Positions 1 through 8,929 of a stretch of 64,000 nt of DNA are shown here, piece by piece; the first letter of the stretch is position 1, and every line of letters starts with the position of its first letter. The stretch is from Trinickia diaoshuihuensis (lineage in GTDB: Bacteria; Pseudomonadota; Gammaproteobacteria; Burkholderiales; Burkholderiaceae), in NCBI RefSeq assembly GCF_003390925.1, contig NZ_QUBS01000078.1:51531-115530 (forward strand). The letters run 5' to 3'. The notes under the pieces were generated by a model. The model ran no database searches. It worked only from the letters and a program-made list of their open reading frames with translations, and was not told the DNA's origin. Both the position numbers and the translations under genes were made by a program.

Positions 1-775
1 GCAGCAGATGCTGACGCGCACCCGGCGCGGACGGCTCGATCTCCAAGGCGCGCAATTCCGTCGGCAACACGCCTTGCGCGAAGCGCACCGCGAGTTGCAT
101 CCCGGCGAAGCGCTGCAACAGCGCGCTCGTGCGGTCGAGCGCCACCACCTCGCCGCGCCGCAGCATCGCGATGCGGTCGCACAGCGATTCGGCTTCTTCG
201 AGATAGTGCGTCGTCAACACGATCGTATGACCTTCTCGATTGAGCCGCGAGATGAATTTCCACAGCGTTTGGCGCAACTCGACATCGACGCCGGCCGTGG
301 GCTCGTCGAGCACGATCACGGGCGGCCGGTGCACGAGCGCCTGCGCGACGAGCACGCGCCGCTTCATGCCGCCCGACAGCGCGCGCATGTTCGCGTCGGC
401 CTTCTCGGTCAAATCGAGATTGGCCATGACCTCGTCGATCCAATCGTCGTTGTGATGAAGCCCGTAATAGCCCGATTGGATACGCAACGTTTCGCGAACC
501 GAAAAGAACGGATCGAACACGAGTTCTTGCGGCACCACGCCGAGGGCCCGCCGCGCCTGCCGGAAATCGGAGACGACGTCATGACCCCGGACGAGAACGG
601 TGCCTTCGTCGGCGCGCGCGAGCCCCGCGAGAATGCTGATGAGGGTCGTCTTGCCCGCGCCATTGGGGCCGAGCAGGCCGAAGAACTCGCCCTCCTCGAC
701 CGTCAAGCTGACGCCCTTGAGCGCTTGCAGCGCCTTATAGCGCTTCTTGACGTTGCGGATTTCTATCGCTGACAT
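1..775 (-). CDS. ABC transporter ATP-binding protein (YadG/NodI-like), C-terminus cut by window edge
   Basis: The gene reads on the minus strand from an ATG at 773-775 and runs off the window start. The protein opens MSAIEIRNVKKRYKAL. It has Walker A (GPNGAGKTT), signature (LSGGMKRR), Walker B (VIVLDEPTAGVD) and an H-loop (TTHYLEE), so it is a complete nucleotide-binding domain of the drug/lipid export ABC-2 class. It would energise a separate membrane permease, probably encoded just outside the window. It lies 213 bp downstream of mlaB on the same strand and may have its own promoter (a TATAAT at 909-914). The substrate cannot be told from sequence. Confidence 0.9.
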   Translation of the reverse strand, partial: MSAIEIRNVKKRYKALQALKGVSLTVEEGEFFGLLGPNGAGKTTLISILAGLARADEGTVLVRGHDVVSDFRQARRALGVVPQELVFDPFFSVRETLRIQSGYYGLHHNDDWIDEVMANLDLTEKADANMRALSGGMKRRVLVAQALVHRPPVIVLDEPTAGVDVELRQTLWKFISRLNREGHTIVLTTHYLEEAESLCDRIAMLRRGEVVALDRTSALLQRFAGMQLAVRFAQGVLPTELRALEIEPSAPGARQHLL

Positions 776-908
776 GGGTGTGCGCGGCCTTTACCGGCGG
801 CGCGCCTTTGTTGTGACGTGATTCGTGCCCGGCTCGCGGCACGGGCGGGCATGCGGCCGGCGCCCGCCTCGAAAACGAGAGGCCGGTCGGCTGCCCGAAA
901 AACGGTTG

Positions 909-914
909 ATTATA
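909..914 (-). promoter_or_regulatory. Candidate -10 box for the downstream ABC ATPase gene
   Basis: A perfect TATAAT lies on the minus strand in the 213-bp gap after mlaB, about 130 nt before the ABC ATPase start. No good -35 hexamer was found at 16-18 bp, so this is tentative. Confidence 0.3.
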
Positions 915-988
915 GGCTAAGTCGGGGTCGCCCACCGGGCGCCGCGGCCGGCGCTCGGACACGGGCGGCGCGCATCGCGCGCTTGCGG

Positions 989-1303
989 TCAGACCGCCGT
1001 GGCGGCGTTCGCTGACGTAGCCGGATGCGCCCCGGCGAATAAGGTGTCGATGCCGTAGACCTGCGCGAGGCTCGCGAGGCCCGCCGGCACGTTCACGATG
1101 TCGAGCGCGCGGCCCCTCGCCTGCGCGGCGCGCCGCCAAGCGAGCAGCACCGCGAGCGCCGACGAGTCGAATTGCGTCAGTTGCGTGCAATCGACGGCCG
1201 TTGCACCGGCCTCGATACTGGCCAGGCCGGCTGCGAGCGCACTAGTGGCGCTCGCATGCGTGAGCGTCGCGCCCGTGGCGAAACGGCTCGTATCGGCGCT
1301 CAT
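989..1303 (-). CDS. mlaB: MlaB, STAS-domain subunit of the Mla phospholipid transporter
   Basis: A 104-residue STAS-domain protein containing the core FDSSALAVLLAW. Its role is known from the family: MlaB binds the MlaF ATPase on the cytoplasmic face and stabilises the MlaFEDB complex that moves phospholipids between inner and outer membranes. The ATG overlaps the mlaC stop codon by 4 bp (ATGA), so the two are probably translationally coupled. It is the last gene of the mlaFEDACB run. The protein is slightly longer than the usual ~95 residues because of an Ala/Thr-rich tail. Confidence 0.88.
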   Translation of the reverse strand: MSADTSRFATGATLTHASATSALAAGLASIEAGATAVDCTQLTQFDSSALAVLLAWRRAAQARGRALDIVNVPAGLASLAQVYGIDTLFAGAHPATSANAATAV

Positions 1304-1932
1304 GACGGTTGCTTACCCGCGGCGAGTTGCTCGTTGCGCTGCGTGAGGAACTGCAGCAAACCGGAGACGCCGCCCTGATTGATCTTCTCGGCGAACTGTT
1401 GCTGATACGCCTGGATCAGCCATGCGCCCGCCACGTTCAGGTCATAGACGCGCCAGCCTTGCGCCGTCTTGTACAGCCGGTAGTCGAGTTCGACCGGTTG
1501 GCTGTTGTTGATGACGGTCGAGCGCACGACGACATCCGTCGCGCCCGGATCCGCGCGGAACGGCTTGAACTGCACGGTTTGATCGCGCACTTGCGACAGC
1601 GCGCCCGAGTAGGTGCGGATCAAGAGCATCTTGAATTGCTCGACCATTTGATCTTGCTGCTGCGGGGTAGCCTGGCGCCAGGCGCGGCCCATCGCGAGCT
1701 GCGTCGTGCGGCGGAAATCGGTGTACGGCAGGATCTTCTCGTTCACGACCTGCGTGATCTTGTTGATATCGCCGCTCTTGATGCTCGAATCGGACTTGAT
1801 CTGGTCGAGCACCTGGGTCGTGACCGTTTTGATCATGCCGTCGGGAGAATTCGTGTCGACCGTTTGGGCAAAGCCGGCGCTGCCGAACGAGAGCAATGCG
1901 GAAAACAAAGCAAACCAGAGAAATTTTTTCAT
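1300..1932 (-). CDS. mlaC: MlaC, periplasmic phospholipid-binding shuttle
   Basis: A 210-residue MlaC/Ttg2D family protein. It starts MKKFLWFALFSALLSFG and has a signal peptide with probable cleavage near residue 22 (GFA-Q). The body includes the family features LPYTDFRRTTQLAMGRAW and VYDLNVAGAWLIQAYQQQF. MlaC carries phospholipids across the periplasm between the outer-membrane lipoprotein MlaA and the inner-membrane MlaFEDB complex. It sits between mlaA (122 bp upstream) and mlaB (4-bp overlap). Confidence 0.94.
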   Translation of the reverse strand: MKKFLWFALFSALLSFGSAGFAQTVDTNSPDGMIKTVTTQVLDQIKSDSSIKSGDINKITQVVNEKILPYTDFRRTTQLAMGRAWRQATPQQQDQMVEQFKMLLIRTYSGALSQVRDQTVQFKPFRADPGATDVVVRSTVINNSQPVELDYRLYKTAQGWRVYDLNVAGAWLIQAYQQQFAEKINQGGVSGLLQFLTQRNEQLAAGKQPS

Positions 1933-2054
1933 CGTCGATCCTTGAGTGTCGAGGAACCGGAGTTCGAGCTCACCATGCCATGCAAGTTCGAGGCCGGTCC
2001 AACATCGGGCGGCAACATTCGTATCGAATCGTTACCACCCCGCTCCCACACCGC

Positions 2055-2954
2055 TCAGCGCGGCAAATGAATTCCAGGCAGGCCGTTGTGCGGCGGCGGC
2101 ACGTACTGCTGGCCCGGCACCGTTTGGCCGTCGCCGTTCGTCCCGCTGGCCGGCGCCGGCGCCGCGGCGGGCGCCGATGCCGCCGTAGCACCCGAAGCAC
2201 CGGCCGGCTCGGCCGATCCGTCGTCGTACTTGGGCAGCGAATCGTCGTAGTTCGGAACGCTCTCGGCCCCGTCGCCGCCCGTGATCAGGAATTGGCGCCG
2301 CTGCAAATAGGCGTTTCGTATGAACGAATACTTGTCGATCGCGGCGCCCGAGAGCACGTCCACGGTCGTCAACAGGTTGGCGCGCGTATTGACGAGATTC
2401 ACGCCGTACAGCGCCCAGCTCACGCTCGACGGATGCACGTAGCTGAGCGGGTTGCCGTAGTAATCGACCGCGAGGCCCGCCGCATCGCGTACCGTGCTCG
2501 GTCCCAGCAACGGCAGCACGAGGTACGGGCCCGACGGCACGCCGTAATGGCCGAGCGTCACGCCGAAGTCGGCGGAGTGCTTCGGCAGCTTGGCCGCCGT
2601 CGCGACGTCGAACAGGCCGCCCACGCCGAACACGGTGTTGATGACGACGCGCATGACGTCGCCCACGCCGTCGGCGATCTTCAGTTCGAGCAGTTCGTTG
2701 GCGGCGACATAGACATCGCCGATATTCGAAAAGAAGTTGGTGACGCTCGAGCGTACCGGCTGCGGTACGGCCCATTGATAGCCCTTCGCGACGGGTTTCA
2801 GCGCGTAGGTATCGACCGTATCGTTGAATTTGAAGACGGTCCGGTTCAGCCCCTCGAGCGGATCGCCCGGTGTCGGCGTTTGGACGGACGCGCAGCCGGC
2901 CAATGCCGCGGCGGCCAAAGCAAGCGTCACGTTCTTCGCGCGCGTGGTTCGCAT
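2055..2954 (-). CDS. mlaA: MlaA (VacJ), outer-membrane phospholipid-removing lipoprotein
   Basis: A 299-residue VacJ lipoprotein. The lipobox LAGC places the lipidated Cys at residue 21. The family core DPLEGLNRTVFKFNDTVD follows directly, then GVGGLFDVATAAKLPKHSADFG and YLVLPLLGPSTVRDA. MlaA takes mislocalised phospholipid out of the outer leaflet and hands it to MlaC. Here mlaA lies inside the operon between mlaD and mlaC, whereas in E. coli it is a separate locus. Residues after about 230 form an Ala/Pro/Asp-rich low-complexity tail beyond the E. coli-type fold. Confidence 0.95.
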   Translation of the reverse strand: MRTTRAKNVTLALAAAALAGCASVQTPTPGDPLEGLNRTVFKFNDTVDTYALKPVAKGYQWAVPQPVRSSVTNFFSNIGDVYVAANELLELKIADGVGDVMRVVINTVFGVGGLFDVATAAKLPKHSADFGVTLGHYGVPSGPYLVLPLLGPSTVRDAAGLAVDYYGNPLSYVHPSSVSWALYGVNLVNTRANLLTTVDVLSGAAIDKYSFIRNAYLQRRQFLITGGDGAESVPNYDDSLPKYDDGSAEPAGASGATAASAPAAAPAPASGTNGDGQTVPGQQYVPPPHNGLPGIHLPR

Positions 2955-3005
2955 TATTGTTCTCCGTTAGCTCACACTATCTGTGATTCGATCAACCGGG
3001 TTTCC

Positions 3006-3539
3006 TTAACCGCCGCTAGCCGCGGGCGCGCTGGACGCGGCCGGAGCGCTAGGCGCCGGGGCAGGAGCGGTTTTCGAGCCGCCCGCGTCGGCGGCCTTGC
3101 TGTAAAGGAACTGCCCGATCAAGTTTTCAAGCACGATGGCCGATTGGGTCATCGAAATGGTATCGCCGGCCTTCAGCATCTCGGAGTCGCCGCCGGGCTC
3201 GAGCCCGATGTACTGCTCGCCAAGCAGCCCGGAGGTCAAGATCTTGGCCGACGTGTCCTTCGGAAACGGATACTGCTTGTCGATATCGATGGTGACCGTG
3301 GCCTGGTAGGTATTCGTGTCGAAGCCGATCGAGCTCACGCGTCCGACCGTCACGCCCGCGCTTTTGACGGGAGCGCGCACCTTCAGACCGCCGATATTGT
3401 CGAACTTGAGCTTGACGGGATAGGTGGCCTCGAACGAGAGCGAGCTCATGTTGCCGACCTTCAGCGCCAGAAACAGCACGGCGATCAAGCCCAGCAGCAC
3501 GAACAAGCCGACCCAGAAGTCGAGAACAGTCTTTTTCAT
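3006..3539 (-). CDS. mlaD: MlaD, MCE-domain inner-membrane lipid-binding subunit
   Basis: A 177-residue protein with one N-terminal membrane segment (VGLFVLLGLIAVLFLALKVG) and an MCE domain (YPVKLKFDNIGGLKVRAPVK to GLLGEQYIGLEPGG). MlaD forms the hexameric periplasmic ring of MlaFEDB. The ATG at 3539 was chosen over the in-frame ATG two codons upstream (3545) because the TTGGA Shine-Dalgarno-like bases sit about 6 nt before it but directly abut the upstream one. The C-terminus is a Pro/Ala/Ser-rich tail. The gene lies 50 bp after mlaE. Confidence 0.93.
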   Translation of the reverse strand: MKKTVLDFWVGLFVLLGLIAVLFLALKVGNMSSLSFEATYPVKLKFDNIGGLKVRAPVKSAGVTVGRVSSIGFDTNTYQATVTIDIDKQYPFPKDTSAKILTSGLLGEQYIGLEPGGDSEMLKAGDTISMTQSAIVLENLIGQFLYSKAADAGGSKTAPAPAPSAPAASSAPAASGG

Positions 3540-3589
3540 CGTCATTCCAACAAAGAGAAATTGGCTTAAGCGGCAAACGGCGCCGGCGC

Positions 3590-4357
3590 TCAGCTAAACA
3601 TCAGCGCGGTCAGCAGGAAATCGAGCCCGAGCACGGCAAGCGACGCATAGACGACCGTGCGCGTGGTCGCCAGCGATACGCCTTCGGGCGTCGCCTTGGC
3701 TTCGTAGCCTTGGAACAGGGCGATGAACGTCACCGCGAAACCGAATACGACGCTTTTGATGACACCGTTGCCGACGTCGCGCCAGACGTCGACGCCGCCT
3801 TGCATCTGCGACCAGAAGGCACCCGAATCGACGCCGATCAGCAGCACCCCGACGACATAGCCGCCCAGCACGCCCACGGCGCTGAAAATCGCCGCGAGCA
3901 CAGGCATGGAGATGATGCCGGCCCACATGCGCGGCGCCAGCACGGTGGCAACAGGGTCGACGGCCATCATTTCGAGCGCCGTCAATTGTTCGCCGGCTTT
4001 CATCAACCCGATTTCGGCCGTCAGCGACGTGCCGGCCCGGCCGGCGAACAGCAGCGCAGTAACGACGGGCCCGAGTTCGCGCACGAGCGAGAGCGCCACG
4101 AGCAATCCGAGCGCTTGCTCGGAGCCGTAGCGGTTCAGCGTGTAGTAGCCCTGCAAGCCGAGCACGAAGCCGACGAACAAACCCGACACCGCGATGATGA
4201 TGAACGAGTAGTTGCCGACGAAGAAGATCTGTTTGACGACGAGCCCGGGCCGGCGCAACAGTCGCAGCCCTTCCAGGACGATACGAAGGAATAGCCGCGT
4301 CGCATAGCCCGTGCGCACGATGCGGCCGATCACCCAACTGCCGAGTGCGCTAATCAT
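3590..4357 (-). CDS. mlaE: MlaE, permease subunit of the phospholipid ABC transporter
   Basis: A 255-residue MlaE-type permease with five or so hydrophobic segments and the family signature [20 protein letters not shown] followed by [15 protein letters not shown]. It forms the transmembrane part of MlaFEDB. The ATG overlaps the 3' end of mlaF by 8 bp, so translation is likely coupled. The length is normal for the family. Confidence 0.95.
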   Translation of the reverse strand: MISALGSWVIGRIVRTGYATRLFLRIVLEGLRLLRRPGLVVKQIFFVGNYSFIIIAVSGLFVGFVLGLQGYYTLNRYGSEQALGLLVALSLVRELGPVVTALLFAGRAGTSLTAEIGLMKAGEQLTALEMMAVDPVATVLAPRMWAGIISMPVLAAIFSAVGVLGGYVVGVLLIGVDSGAFWSQMQGGVDVWRDVGNGVIKSVVFGFAVTFIALFQGYEAKATPEGVSLATTRTVVYASLAVLGLDFLLTALMFS

Positions 4358-5177
4358 GCCCGCCCCCCAAGCCGAAGTCCGCCGCGAGCGTCGCTTGCGC
4401 CGGGTAGTGGAAACGGAACGGACCGTCGGGGGCGCCGTCGATGAACTGGCGCACGGTCGGATCCACCGATTCGCGCAATTGCGCCGGCGTGCCGTGGGCC
4501 AGGACCGTCCCGTTCGCGAGGAAATAGACGTAATCGGCGATCGCGAACGATTCGGGCACGTCGTGCGTCACGAGAATCGAGGTGGCGCCGAGCGCCTGAT
4601 TCAGCGTGCGGATCAGATTGGCCGTGATGCCGAGCGAAATGGGGTCGAGACCGGCGAACGGCTCGTCGTACATCATCAATTCCGGATCGAGCGCGATTGC
4701 ACGCGCGAGCGCCACGCGGCGCGCCATGCCGCCCGAGATTTGCGACGGCGCCAGATCGCGCGCGCCGCGCAGCCCCACGGCGTTCAATTTCATCAAGACG
4801 AGGTCGCGAATCAGCGCCTCGGGCAAATCGGTATGTTCGCGCAACGCGAAGGCGACGTTCTCGAACACCGACATATCGGTAAAGAGCGCCCCGAATTGGA
4901 ACAGCATCCCCATCTTGCGGCGCAGGGCGTACAACCCCTCGCGCGTTTGCTTGCCGACGTCGCGCCCCTGGAACAACACTTCGCCGCGGCGCGCCCGCTC
5001 GAGGCCGCCAATCAAACGCAGCACCGTCGTCTTGCCACCGCCGGAGCCGCCCATGACGGCGACGACCTGGCCGCGCGCAAAGCGCATGTTCAGGTTCGAG
5101 AGAACGAGACGGTCTTCGTCGTAACCGAAGTCGACGTTGCGAAGTTCGAGGATAGGCTCGGAGGATGAAGGCGGCAC
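4350..5177 (-). CDS. mlaF: MlaF, ATPase of the phospholipid ABC transporter
   Basis: A 275-residue ATPase. It has Walker [10 protein letters not shown] at residues 43-51, the signature ISGGM at about 147-151, Walker [13 protein letters not shown] at about 167-178 and an H-loop His near 205. It powers MlaFEDB lipid transport at the inner membrane. The start is a GTG at 5175-5177 with an AGGAAAG ribosome site upstream. It is the first gene of the operon F-E-D-A-C-B, and a TATAAT lies about 30 bp upstream. Confidence 0.94.
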   Translation of the reverse strand: MPPSSSEPILELRNVDFGYDEDRLVLSNLNMRFARGQVVAVMGGSGGGKTTVLRLIGGLERARRGEVLFQGRDVGKQTREGLYALRRKMGMLFQFGALFTDMSVFENVAFALREHTDLPEALIRDLVLMKLNAVGLRGARDLAPSQISGGMARRVALARAIALDPELMMYDEPFAGLDPISLGITANLIRTLNQALGATSILVTHDVPESFAIADYVYFLANGTVLAHGTPAQLRESVDPTVRQFIDGAPDGPFRFHYPAQATLAADFGLGGGHD

Positions 5178-5208
5178 GAAGCGGACTTTCCTATTACGCG
5201 GAAGCGGA

Positions 5209-5214
5209 ATTATA
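5209..5214 (-). promoter_or_regulatory. Candidate -10 box of the mla operon promoter
   Basis: A perfect TATAAT (minus strand) lies 31 bp before the GTG of mlaF, which would give a short leader of about 25 nt. No consensus -35 is visible. The position between the end of thiE and the first mla gene makes a promoter plausible. Confidence 0.35.
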
Positions 5215-5255
5215 GGGCCTCAGCGATTACCCTGTGTTGACACCGCTATTGCCGG

Positions 5256-5278
5256 GCCCGCAACGGTGCGTTGCGGGC
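5256..5278 (-). terminator. Hairpin after thiE
   Basis: A perfect 9-bp inverted repeat (GCCCGCAAC / GTTGCGGGC) with a 5-nt loop lies 35 bp beyond the thiE stop. It lacks a U-run on either strand, so it is a weak or Rho-assisted terminator at best. Confidence 0.35.
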
Positions 5279-5312
5279 GGCCGCCCCGCCTGTCCGCCCG
5301 CGCGGGGCCGTC

Positions 5313-6419
5313 CTATGCCTGGAAAGCCTGTTGTAACCGCGCGACGGCGGCGGCCGGGTCCGCGGCCGCCGTCACCGCGCTCACGAGCGCGGCGCTGCCC
5401 ACGCCCGTGGCCAGCACAGCCGCAAGCCGCGAGGCGTCGATTCCGCCGATCGCCACGAGCGGCACGTGTCCATCGAGCAGCCGCACATAGCGGGCCAGCC
5501 GCGTGATGCCTTGCGGCGCGGTCGCGACGGTTTTCGTCCCTGTCGGAAACACTGCGCCGAACGCCAGGTAGCTAGGCCGGTAATGCAGCGCCCGCAGCAT
5601 TTCGTAATAGCCGTGCGTCGATAAGCCCAAGCGCATGCCCGCTCGCGCAATGGCTTCGAGGTCGGCCGTGTCGAGGTCTTCCTGCCCCAAATGCACGCCG
5701 TACGCGCCCGCTTGCGCGGCCTCCCGCCAGTGGTCGTTGATGAACACGCGGGCATCGTATCGGCGCCCGGCGGCCACGGCGCGCGCGATGTCGTCTTCCA
5801 ACCCGCTAGGGAGCGCATCCGCATCCTTCACGCGCAATTGGACCGTCTTCACGCCCATCGCGAGCACGCGCTCGACCCATTGCGCGCTCGGCAGGACGGG
5901 ATAGAGGCCGAGCCGCGGCGGGCAAGCCGGGAAAGCCAGCACCGGCGCGGGGGGCAATTGCGCCACACGCGGAAAGCGCGACAGCTCGACGGGCCACGCG
6001 TCCTCGCTCCGCATCTCGTCGCCGTCGCGCCACGCCAGCGCCAGTACGAGCGCATCTTGCGCATCGAAACCGCAGTCGAGAAAAGCCGCCAAGGCGGCGA
6101 GCCAATCCTCGGCGAGCGCCCCTTCGAGGGAAAAGCGCTCGCCGCCCGGCGCCATCAGCGTCGCGCCGCCCGCACTGGCTTGCACCACGGCCGCCCCATC
6201 CCCGCGCCAGGCCGCGACTTCGCCGTCCGGCACCTCGCGTCCGATCACGACGATCAAATCGTTCGGCCCCGCCGCCTCGGGGGCGGCAAGGCAAATGCGC
6301 CAGGCCCGGCTCGTGCGCGGCCAATCGCCGAGCCGCGCGCGAATACGCTCCGCGGCCTCGCTCAGCTCGTCGACGGGCGGCCAGAACCAGCCGCGATCGG
6401 TCAGCTTCAGCGTTTCCAT
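5313..6419 (-). CDS. thiE: Thiamine-phosphate synthase ThiE with N-terminal extension
   Basis: A 368-residue protein. Residues ~170-365 are a complete thiamine-phosphate synthase: QLRVKD (194-199), NDHWREA, GVHLGQEDL (241-249), LGLSTHG, FGAVFPTGTK (287-296), AIGGI. It joins HMP-pyrophosphate and thiazole phosphate to give thiamine phosphate. Residues 1-165 are not part of the usual ~210-residue enzyme. They contain a stretch (about 95-132) loosely resembling the C-terminal helices of a ThiD-type kinase, but no kinase active site was recognised. The ATG at 6419 follows thiG by 25 bp. It is the last gene of thiO-S-G-E. Confidence 0.93.
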   Translation of the reverse strand: METLKLTDRGWFWPPVDELSEAAERIRARLGDWPRTSRAWRICLAAPEAAGPNDLIVVIGREVPDGEVAAWRGDGAAVVQASAGGATLMAPGGERFSLEGALAEDWLAALAAFLDCGFDAQDALVLALAWRDGDEMRSEDAWPVELSRFPRVAQLPPAPVLAFPACPPRLGLYPVLPSAQWVERVLAMGVKTVQLRVKDADALPSGLEDDIARAVAAGRRYDARVFINDHWREAAQAGAYGVHLGQEDLDTADLEAIARAGMRLGLSTHGYYEMLRALHYRPSYLAFGAVFPTGTKTVATAPQGITRLARYVRLLDGHVPLVAIGGIDASRLAAVLATGVGSAALVSAVTAAADPAAAVARLQQAFQA

Positions 6420-6444
6420 GGCAGGTGCCCCGCGCGCGCCGCGT

Positions 6445-7269
6445 TCATTGCCCGTCCTGATGCCAAAACGGCATGCCGACGACGGGCGTGCTCGCCTGCG
6501 CGCTGTCGCGCTCGGCCATCGGGCCGGCCATATAGGCCTCGCGCCCGGCTTCGACCGCCCGCGCAAACGCCCGCGCCATCGCGGCCGGATGCGTCGCTTG
6601 GGAAACAGCCGTATTCAGCAGCACGCCGTCGAATCCCCATTCCATCACCTGGCATGCGTGCGACGGCACGCCGAGGCCCGCATCGACGATCAGCGGCACG
6701 TCGGGCAGCCGCTCGCGCAAAACGCGCAAACCGTACGGATTGACGACGCCCTTGCCGGTGCCGATCGGCGCGCCCCACGGCATCAACGCCTCGCAACCGG
6801 CATCGAGCAGCCTGCGCCCGACGACCAGGTCCTCCGTACAGTACGGCAGCACCTTGAATCCGTCCTTGACGAGCCGCTCCGCGGCCTCGATGAGACCGAT
6901 CGGATCGGGCTGCAGCGTGTAGTCGTCGCCGATCAGTTCGAGCTTGATCCAATCGGTTTCGAAAACCTCGCGGGCCATATGCGCCGTCGTAACGGCTTCG
7001 GCCACGCTTTGGCAGCCAGCCGTATTCGGCAACAGCGGCACGGAGCGCGCCTTGAGCAGATCGAAGAAGCCGGCCTCGGCCGTTTGCGCATTCATCTGCC
7101 GGCGCAGAGCGACGGTCACCATACCGGGACGCGCGGCGTCGATCGAGTCGGCCAGCGACTGCAACGAGGGATAGCGCGACGTACCGAGCAGCACGCGACT
7201 CGAGAAAGGCGTGCCATACAGCGTCAGCGTATCGGCGGCAAGGGAGACGGGGTCGGTGGCGGAGTTCAT
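6445..7269 (-). CDS. thiG: Thiazole synthase ThiG
   Basis: A 274-residue ThiG. Key features are the imine-forming Lys109 in [42 protein letters not shown] and the phosphate-binding [10 protein letters not shown] and LLNTAVSQA. It builds the thiazole phosphate ring from deoxyxylulose phosphate, dehydroglycine (from ThiO) and ThiS thiocarboxylate. The ATG at 7269 begins [19 protein letters not shown]. It lies 82 bp after thiS, inside the riboswitch-controlled operon. Confidence 0.96.
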   Translation of the reverse strand: MNSATDPVSLAADTLTLYGTPFSSRVLLGTSRYPSLQSLADSIDAARPGMVTVALRRQMNAQTAEAGFFDLLKARSVPLLPNTAGCQSVAEAVTTAHMAREVFETDWIKLELIGDDYTLQPDPIGLIEAAERLVKDGFKVLPYCTEDLVVGRRLLDAGCEALMPWGAPIGTGKGVVNPYGLRVLRERLPDVPLIVDAGLGVPSHACQVMEWGFDGVLLNTAVSQATHPAAMARAFARAVEAGREAYMAGPMAERDSAQASTPVVGMPFWHQDGQ

Positions 7270-7351
7270 CGGATGTCCTGAAATGGCCGGAGGCGAAACG
7301 ACGCGAAAGGTGCGCAGCGGGTCAAAGGCTTGCGCCGGCTGGCGGCGGTGC

Positions 7352-7549
7352 TCAACCGCCCGCAACGGGCTGGACGACGTCGATCTTGTCGCCCGGTTGC
7401 AAGGCGCGCACCGCGTGTTGGCCGCGCGCGACGAATTCGCCGTTGACCGCGACCGCGAACGGCGGACGGGCGCCGAAGAGCGACAGCGCGTCGGCGAGCG
7501 TCGAGCGCTCGGGCACCGACAGCGGCGTTTGATTCACTTGTATGTCCAT
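7352..7549 (-). CDS. thiS: Sulfur carrier protein ThiS
   Basis: A 65-residue ubiquitin-like protein beginning [14 protein letters not shown] and ending VQPVAGG. The C-terminal Gly-Gly is adenylated and thiocarboxylated to donate sulfur to ThiG. The ATG at 7549 is preferred to an in-frame TTG three codons earlier. It sits between thiO (60 bp) and thiG (82 bp). Confidence 0.94.
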   Translation of the reverse strand: MDIQVNQTPLSVPERSTLADALSLFGARPPFAVAVNGEFVARGQHAVRALQPGDKIDVVQPVAGG

Positions 7550-7609
7550 GATCAGCAATACGGTTGATACGTTGAGCGATTCGAATCAGCGTTCCGAATG
7601 AGCGTGCCT

Positions 7610-8782
7610 TTATGCGCGGACCGGCGGCGCTCGGTGCAAGCGCGGCTCCGGGCAATGGAGCATCGGCGCCCACGGCGACGTCTCGCGCTGCGCGCAGAAA
7701 GCGTCGATATCGCCGATGCGCCCCGCAAGCAGCGCGCCGGCCAAATCCGCCGCGGCGCGCGACACTTCGGGCGCGATCATATATCCGTGACGGTACAACC
7801 CATTGACGGTGAGCGTCCGGCCGCCGTCCCACGAAATGGCGGGGCGATGATCGGGCAGCGTCGGCCGGCACTGCGTATTGAGCTCCAAAATGCGCGCCTC
7901 GCCGAAGCCGGGGTGCACGGCAAAGGCCGCACTCAATAATTCGAGCGCCGAACGCACGCTAACGGGCGACATATCCTCGCCCTCGATCTCCGTCGCCCCC
8001 ACGACGTAGACATCGTCTTCTTTCGGCGCCAAGTAGATCGGATAACGCGGATGAAGCAGCCTCACCGGACGCGTGAGCCCGATCCCGGGCGCCTTCACGC
8101 GCGCCACCTCGCCGCGAATGCCGCGCAGCGAGGGCAGCACGGGCTTCGCGCCGAGCCCGCGGCAATCGATCGTCACCTGGGCGAGCGGCCGCGCGTGCTC
8201 CTCGACCACCGTGTTCCAATGGGTCGCGACGCCGCGTTCGGCAAGGCCTGCCGCCAGCGCGCGCAAAACTTGGCGATTGTCGAGCTGGCCTTCGCGCGGC
8301 ATAAACCAGCCGGTCGCGAAACGCCCGGCCAGCGTGGGCTCGACGGCGGCGAGCGCCGCGCCGTCGACGCGCGCAAGACCGCCATCGGCGAGCAGCGCGG
8401 CCGGCGCATTGGCGCGCACACGCCGCTCGAACAGCGACGCCTCGGCCCGATCGCCGTGGTGCCAAACCACGAGCGTGCCGTTGCGTTGAAAGAAGACGGG
8501 TTCGGGCAGTTGCGCGATGATGCGAGGCCACTCCTCGAGCGAAGCGGCACCGAGTTCGACGATCAGCGGTTCGGCGACCGCCGCCTCGGCAAGCGGCGCG
8601 AGCATCGCCGCCGCGACCCAGGCGGCCGACGACGAGCCGGCCGCGTCGCCGCGTTCGTAGAGCGCCACCCGGTGGCCCGCGCCCGCCAGCCGCCATGCGA
8701 CGAGGCGGCCGCACAGGCCGCCGCCGAGCACGGCGAAGTCGGGCAGCGCACCCGTCGAAACGACTGAAGATTGAGCGGTCAT
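7610..8782 (-). CDS. thiO: Glycine oxidase ThiO (FAD-dependent)
   Basis: A 390-residue FAD-dependent oxidase of the DadA/GlyOx family. The dinucleotide fold GGGLCGRL is at residues 20-27, with YERGD at the end of the second strand. Late motifs are YLAPKEDDVYVVGATEIEG and GLYRHGYMIAPEVSRA. It oxidises glycine to dehydroglycine for ThiG in aerobic thiazole synthesis. The ATG at 8782 was chosen because the protein fold starts soon after it. An in-frame ATG at 8818 exists but lies in the leader beside a possible terminator hairpin. It is the first gene after a TPP riboswitch. Confidence 0.92.
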   Translation of the reverse strand: MTAQSSVVSTGALPDFAVLGGGLCGRLVAWRLAGAGHRVALYERGDAAGSSSAAWVAAAMLAPLAEAAVAEPLIVELGAASLEEWPRIIAQLPEPVFFQRNGTLVVWHHGDRAEASLFERRVRANAPAALLADGGLARVDGAALAAVEPTLAGRFATGWFMPREGQLDNRQVLRALAAGLAERGVATHWNTVVEEHARPLAQVTIDCRGLGAKPVLPSLRGIRGEVARVKAPGIGLTRPVRLLHPRYPIYLAPKEDDVYVVGATEIEGEDMSPVSVRSALELLSAAFAVHPGFGEARILELNTQCRPTLPDHRPAISWDGGRTLTVNGLYRHGYMIAPEVSRAAADLAGALLAGRIGDIDAFCAQRETSPWAPMLHCPEPRLHRAPPVRA

Positions 8783-8828
8783 CGGATCATCCTTTGCGTA
8801 CGGCGAAAACGCGTACATCAGGACGAAA

Positions 8829-8849
8829 CCGGCCGGTGGGGCCGGCCGG
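8829..8849 (-). terminator. Possible riboswitch expression-platform hairpin
   Basis: CCGGCCGG repeats on either side of a 5-nt loop and is followed by UUU on the minus strand, between the TPP aptamer and the thiO start. It could be the terminator the riboswitch controls, but it lies about 80 nt from the aptamer and has only a short U-run. Confidence 0.4.
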
Positions 8850-8929
8850 GCAAGCGGCGCGGTCTGCAAAGCGGACGCGGCCCGGCGGGGATGGACGGCC
8901 GCGAGCGGACGTCCCACGCAAAGCGTTCC

